Below are positions 6,966 to 8,473 of a stretch of DNA of 8,473 nt, piece after piece. Position 1 is the first letter of the stretch; each line of letters opens with the position of its first letter. The notes under the pieces are model-generated. The model was given only the letters and a program-made list of their open reading frames with translations, made no database searches and had not been told where the DNA came from. This DNA comes from an uncultured Ruminococcus sp. (GTDB taxonomy: Bacteria > Bacillota > Clostridia > Oscillospirales > Acutalibacteraceae): NCBI GenBank assembly GCA_902797065.1, contig CADBRK010000035.1, positions 1-8,473 of the forward strand. The letters run 5' to 3'. Made by a program: the position numbers and the translations under genes.

Positions 6966-7984
6966 GAAAACTTTTAAACACACTGTATATTACAAATGAG
7001 AACGCTTATTTATGTCTTGACGGAGAAAACTTGATTTGTAGGTTAGAAGACGAGAATAAGTTTCGTATTCCTTTTGATAACATAGAGAATATTGTTTGCT
7101 TTAGTTATTTGGGCTGCTCGCCTGCTGTTATGGGGAAATGTGTAGATAAATGTATTCCTATCAATTTTGTATCACCCGGCGGCAGATTTCTTGCAAAGGT
7201 CTGTGGTGAAACTAAGGGCAATGTTTTTCTCAGAGTAGCTCAGATCGATAAGTTTCGTGAATCCAATGTCACTTTGGCAAGAAACACAATGTCTGCGAAA
7301 TTCTGTAACTGCGTTCAGACTCTCAAAAGGACACTGCATGATGTTCCTCAATTACGCCAGGACGAACAAATCAAAAGTGCGATAGAGAGTTTGTCTGTCG
7401 GTACCGAAAGGCTTCTTGAAGCAACGTCGATCGAAGAGATCATAGGAATAGAAGGGAACTGTGCACGTACATATTTTTCGGTATTCAATAAAATGATATC
7501 GAATGATAATGAAACTTTTAATTTTGAATATCGGAACAAACGGCCTCCCCTCGATCCGGTAAATGCCATGCTGTCGTTTGTGTACACTCTTTATACTGCC
7601 GAATTTGCTTCTGCACTTGAAACAGTCGGACTTGACAGTTACATTGGTTATTGTCATGCACTGCGAAGCGGACGGTCGTCTCTTGCATGCGATCTTGTTG
7701 AAGAGACGCGATGCCTTGCAGAGCGTTTTGTACTCACGCTGATAAATCTTCGCATAGTGTCCGAAAACGATTTCGAAAGGCAAGTATCGGGAGCAGTTCT
7801 GCTGAATGATATTGGCAGAAAAAAAGTACTTACTCGCTGGCAAGAAAAAAAGCGCACCGACTACATGCACCCATACCTCAAACAAAAAATACAATTTGGG
7901 CTTATTCCATACGTACAAAGCAATCTATTTGCGAAATATGTCAGAGGAGATATTGAAGAATATCCCTGTTTTCTGTTAAAGTAG
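6962..7984 (+). CDS. cas1: Cas1 integrase, type I-C
   Basis: Cas1 is the metal-dependent integrase that joins new spacers to the leader end of the array as a Cas1-Cas2 complex. Expected active-site residues are E164 in G-I-E-G-N-C-A-R, H232 in G-Y-C-H-A-L-R-S-G-R-S-S-L and D244 with E247/E248 in C-D-L-V-E-E. The N-terminal beta-rich domain (about 1-85) and helical C-terminal domain (about 100-340) fit the family, as does the length of 340. The start overlaps the cas4 stop by four bases (ATGA) and has GGAGA (6950-6954) upstream. The C-terminal stretch Q-F-G-L-I-P-Y-V-Q-S to the end is typical of I-C Cas1. By eye the gene is more AT-rich than the effector genes. Confidence 0.97.
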   Translation: MRKLLNTLYITNENAYLCLDGENLICRLEDENKFRIPFDNIENIVCFSYLGCSPAVMGKCVDKCIPINFVSPGGRFLAKVCGETKGNVFLRVAQIDKFRESNVTLARNTMSAKFCNCVQTLKRTLHDVPQLRQDEQIKSAIESLSVGTERLLEATSIEEIIGIEGNCARTYFSVFNKMISNDNETFNFEYRNKRPPLDPVNAMLSFVYTLYTAEFASALETVGLDSYIGYCHALRSGRSSLACDLVEETRCLAERFVLTLINLRIVSENDFERQVSGAVLLNDIGRKKVLTRWQEKKRTDYMHPYLKQKIQFGLIPYVQSNLFAKYVRGDIEEYPCFLLK

Positions 7985-7994
7985 GTGATCGTTA

Positions 7995-8285
7995 ATGATG
8001 GTACTTATAAGCTACGATGTTTCGACAATGGACAGCGAAGGAAAAAAGAGATTGAGAAAAGTAGCAAAGGAGTGTCAGAATCACGCTCAAAGAGTGCAAA
8101 ATTCGGTATTCGAAGCCGATTTGGACTATTCGACATTTATGAAACTAAAAAGCAGACTTGAGAAGCTGATAGACAAAGAGAAAGATAGTTTACGATTTTA
8201 TTATCTTGGTAATAACTGGGATAAACGCATTGAACACATCGGAGCAAAGCAAACATATAACCCTGAGGGAGTTATCATAATTTAG
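7995..8285 (+). CDS. cas2: Cas2, structural partner of Cas1 in spacer integration
   Basis: A 96-residue ferredoxin-like protein that dimerises between two Cas1 dimers and holds the prespacer. It shows the first beta strand M-V-L-I-S-Y-D-V with the conserved D8, then Q-R-V-Q-N-S-V-F-E (32-40), L-R-F-Y-Y-L-G (66-72) and the C-terminal N-P-E-G-V-I-I-I. All are standard for I-C Cas2. Two ATG codons are adjacent at the start. I took the first, since AGGTGAT (7983-7989) is well placed for it. The gap to cas1 is 10 bases. It is the last gene of the operon. Confidence 0.97.
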   Translation: MMVLISYDVSTMDSEGKKRLRKVAKECQNHAQRVQNSVFEADLDYSTFMKLKSRLEKLIDKEKDSLRFYYLGNNWDKRIEHIGAKQTYNPEGVIII

Positions 8286-8291
8286 AGAAAA

Positions 8292-8329
8292 CTATCCGGT
8301 TGTTGAAAGCCATGCTTAGAGCTGGATAG
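8292..8329 (+). terminator. Hairpin just after cas2, possible weak terminator
   Basis: CTATCCGGTT (8292-8301) can pair with AGCTGGATAG (8320-8329) over 10 bp including two G-U pairs. AAGC (8307-8310) and GCTT (8314-8317) form an inner stem. It starts six bases after the cas2 stop. There is no T tract, so it may stabilise the 3' end of the mRNA or pause polymerase rather than terminate on its own. Confidence 0.35.
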
Positions 8330-8363
8330 AGTTAGCTTGTATACTAAATGATTCAAAAAAATA

Positions 8364-8392
8364 TTTACTATTATAGTACATAATCATATATT
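8364..8392 (+). promoter_or_regulatory. Candidate promoter for the CRISPR array
   Basis: TTTACT (8364-8369) and TATATT (8387-8392) are spaced by 17 bases and match the -35 and -10 consensus at 4 and 5 of 6 positions. The start near 8399 would place the leader inverted repeat in the transcript. The region is very AT-rich, so chance matches are common. Confidence 0.3.
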
Positions 8393-8415
8393 TAAATAAT
8401 ATGGTCTATATAGCC

Positions 8416-8462
8416 TTGGGCGAACCTCAGGTGATATAAAAAAGACCGGTAGGTTCGCCTAA
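8416..8462. repeat. Leader inverted repeat, type I-C style
   Basis: TTGGGCGAACCT (8416-8427) and AGGTTCGCCTAA (8451-8462) are reverse complements at 11 of 12 positions, the odd one being a G-T pair; the core GGCGAACCT/AGGTTCGCC is perfect. The 23-base centre includes CAGGT and ACCGG, which can extend the stem with one mismatch. I recall similar GCGAACC...GGTTCGC dyads in leaders of other type I-C loci, but did not check this against sequences. It may be a protein-binding or structural element in spacer integration or array transcription. Confidence 0.65.
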
Positions 8463-8473
8463 AAAAATCAATA

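Larger units (their letters stand above)
8286..8473 (+). promoter_or_regulatory. Probable CRISPR leader, left part
   Basis: This AT-rich non-coding stretch directly downstream of cas2 is where the leader and array sit in type I-C loci. It holds a hairpin, a candidate promoter and a large inverted repeat described separately. No repeat-spacer unit can be seen before the window ends, so the first repeat is expected to the right. The assignment rests on position and the inverted repeat. Confidence 0.65.

Noticed and set aside
736..8285. Absence of cas6 as a sign of a broken system
   Set aside because: Type I-C systems lack Cas6; Cas5c does the processing and its Tyr, Lys and His catalytic residues are present.
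8416..8473. The inverted repeat as a Rho-independent terminator
   Set aside because: On the + strand it is followed by A residues, not T. On the - strand the sequence after the stem (complement of 8415 leftwards) has no T run either.
8286..8473. CRISPR repeats within the window
   Set aside because: No direct repeat of about 30-37 bases occurs here or elsewhere in the window; only the leader part is included.

Overview
The window holds a complete type I-C CRISPR-Cas operon on the + strand, in the order cas3 - cas5c - cas8c (with an internal cas11c) - cas7c - cas4 - cas1 - cas2 (736-8285). It is followed by what looks like the start of the CRISPR leader. No repeat-spacer array lies inside the window; the array most likely begins just past the right edge. 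Strong AAGGAGG-type ribosome binding sites, AT-rich intergenic DNA, intrinsic-terminator style and the type of cas genes suggest a Firmicute, probably a gut clostridium of the Oscillospiraceae/Lachnospiraceae kind. That placement is an inference from general style, not from a marker gene.

Left flank (1-735): the first 30 codons are the C-terminal end of a protein that resembles an IS5/IS4-like DDE transposase. A Rho-independent terminator follows at 184-218. Then comes about 500 bases of AT-rich DNA without a convincing gene. This stretch contains the probable control region of the cas operon: a perfect 11-bp inverted repeat (442-470) directly abutting a good sigma-A type promoter (TTGACT, 17 bases, TATGAT, 471-499). 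The implied 5' untranslated leader is about 230 bases and contains a possible long hairpin.

Operon (736-8285): the genes are tightly packed (12-nt, 1-nt and 10-nt gaps; 7-nt, 4-nt and 4-nt overlaps), so they are probably co-transcribed and translationally coupled. Cas5c, Cas7c, Cas8c and the internally translated Cas11c build Cascade. Cas5c also takes the role of the missing Cas6 as the pre-crRNA endonuclease. Cas3 is the HD nuclease-helicase recruited to the target. Cas4, Cas1 and Cas2 acquire PAM-selected spacers. All key catalytic motifs that can be read are present, so the system looks intact.

Right flank (8286-8473): a hairpin follows cas2, then AT-rich DNA with a candidate promoter, and then an inverted repeat with 12-base arms (8416-8462) of the kind found in type I-C leaders.

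The system itself is a known type. The points most worth a second look are the internal GTG-initiated Cas11c with its own perfect Shine-Dalgarno site, the dyad touching the cas promoter, the extra cysteines in Cas8c, and the leader inverted repeat.
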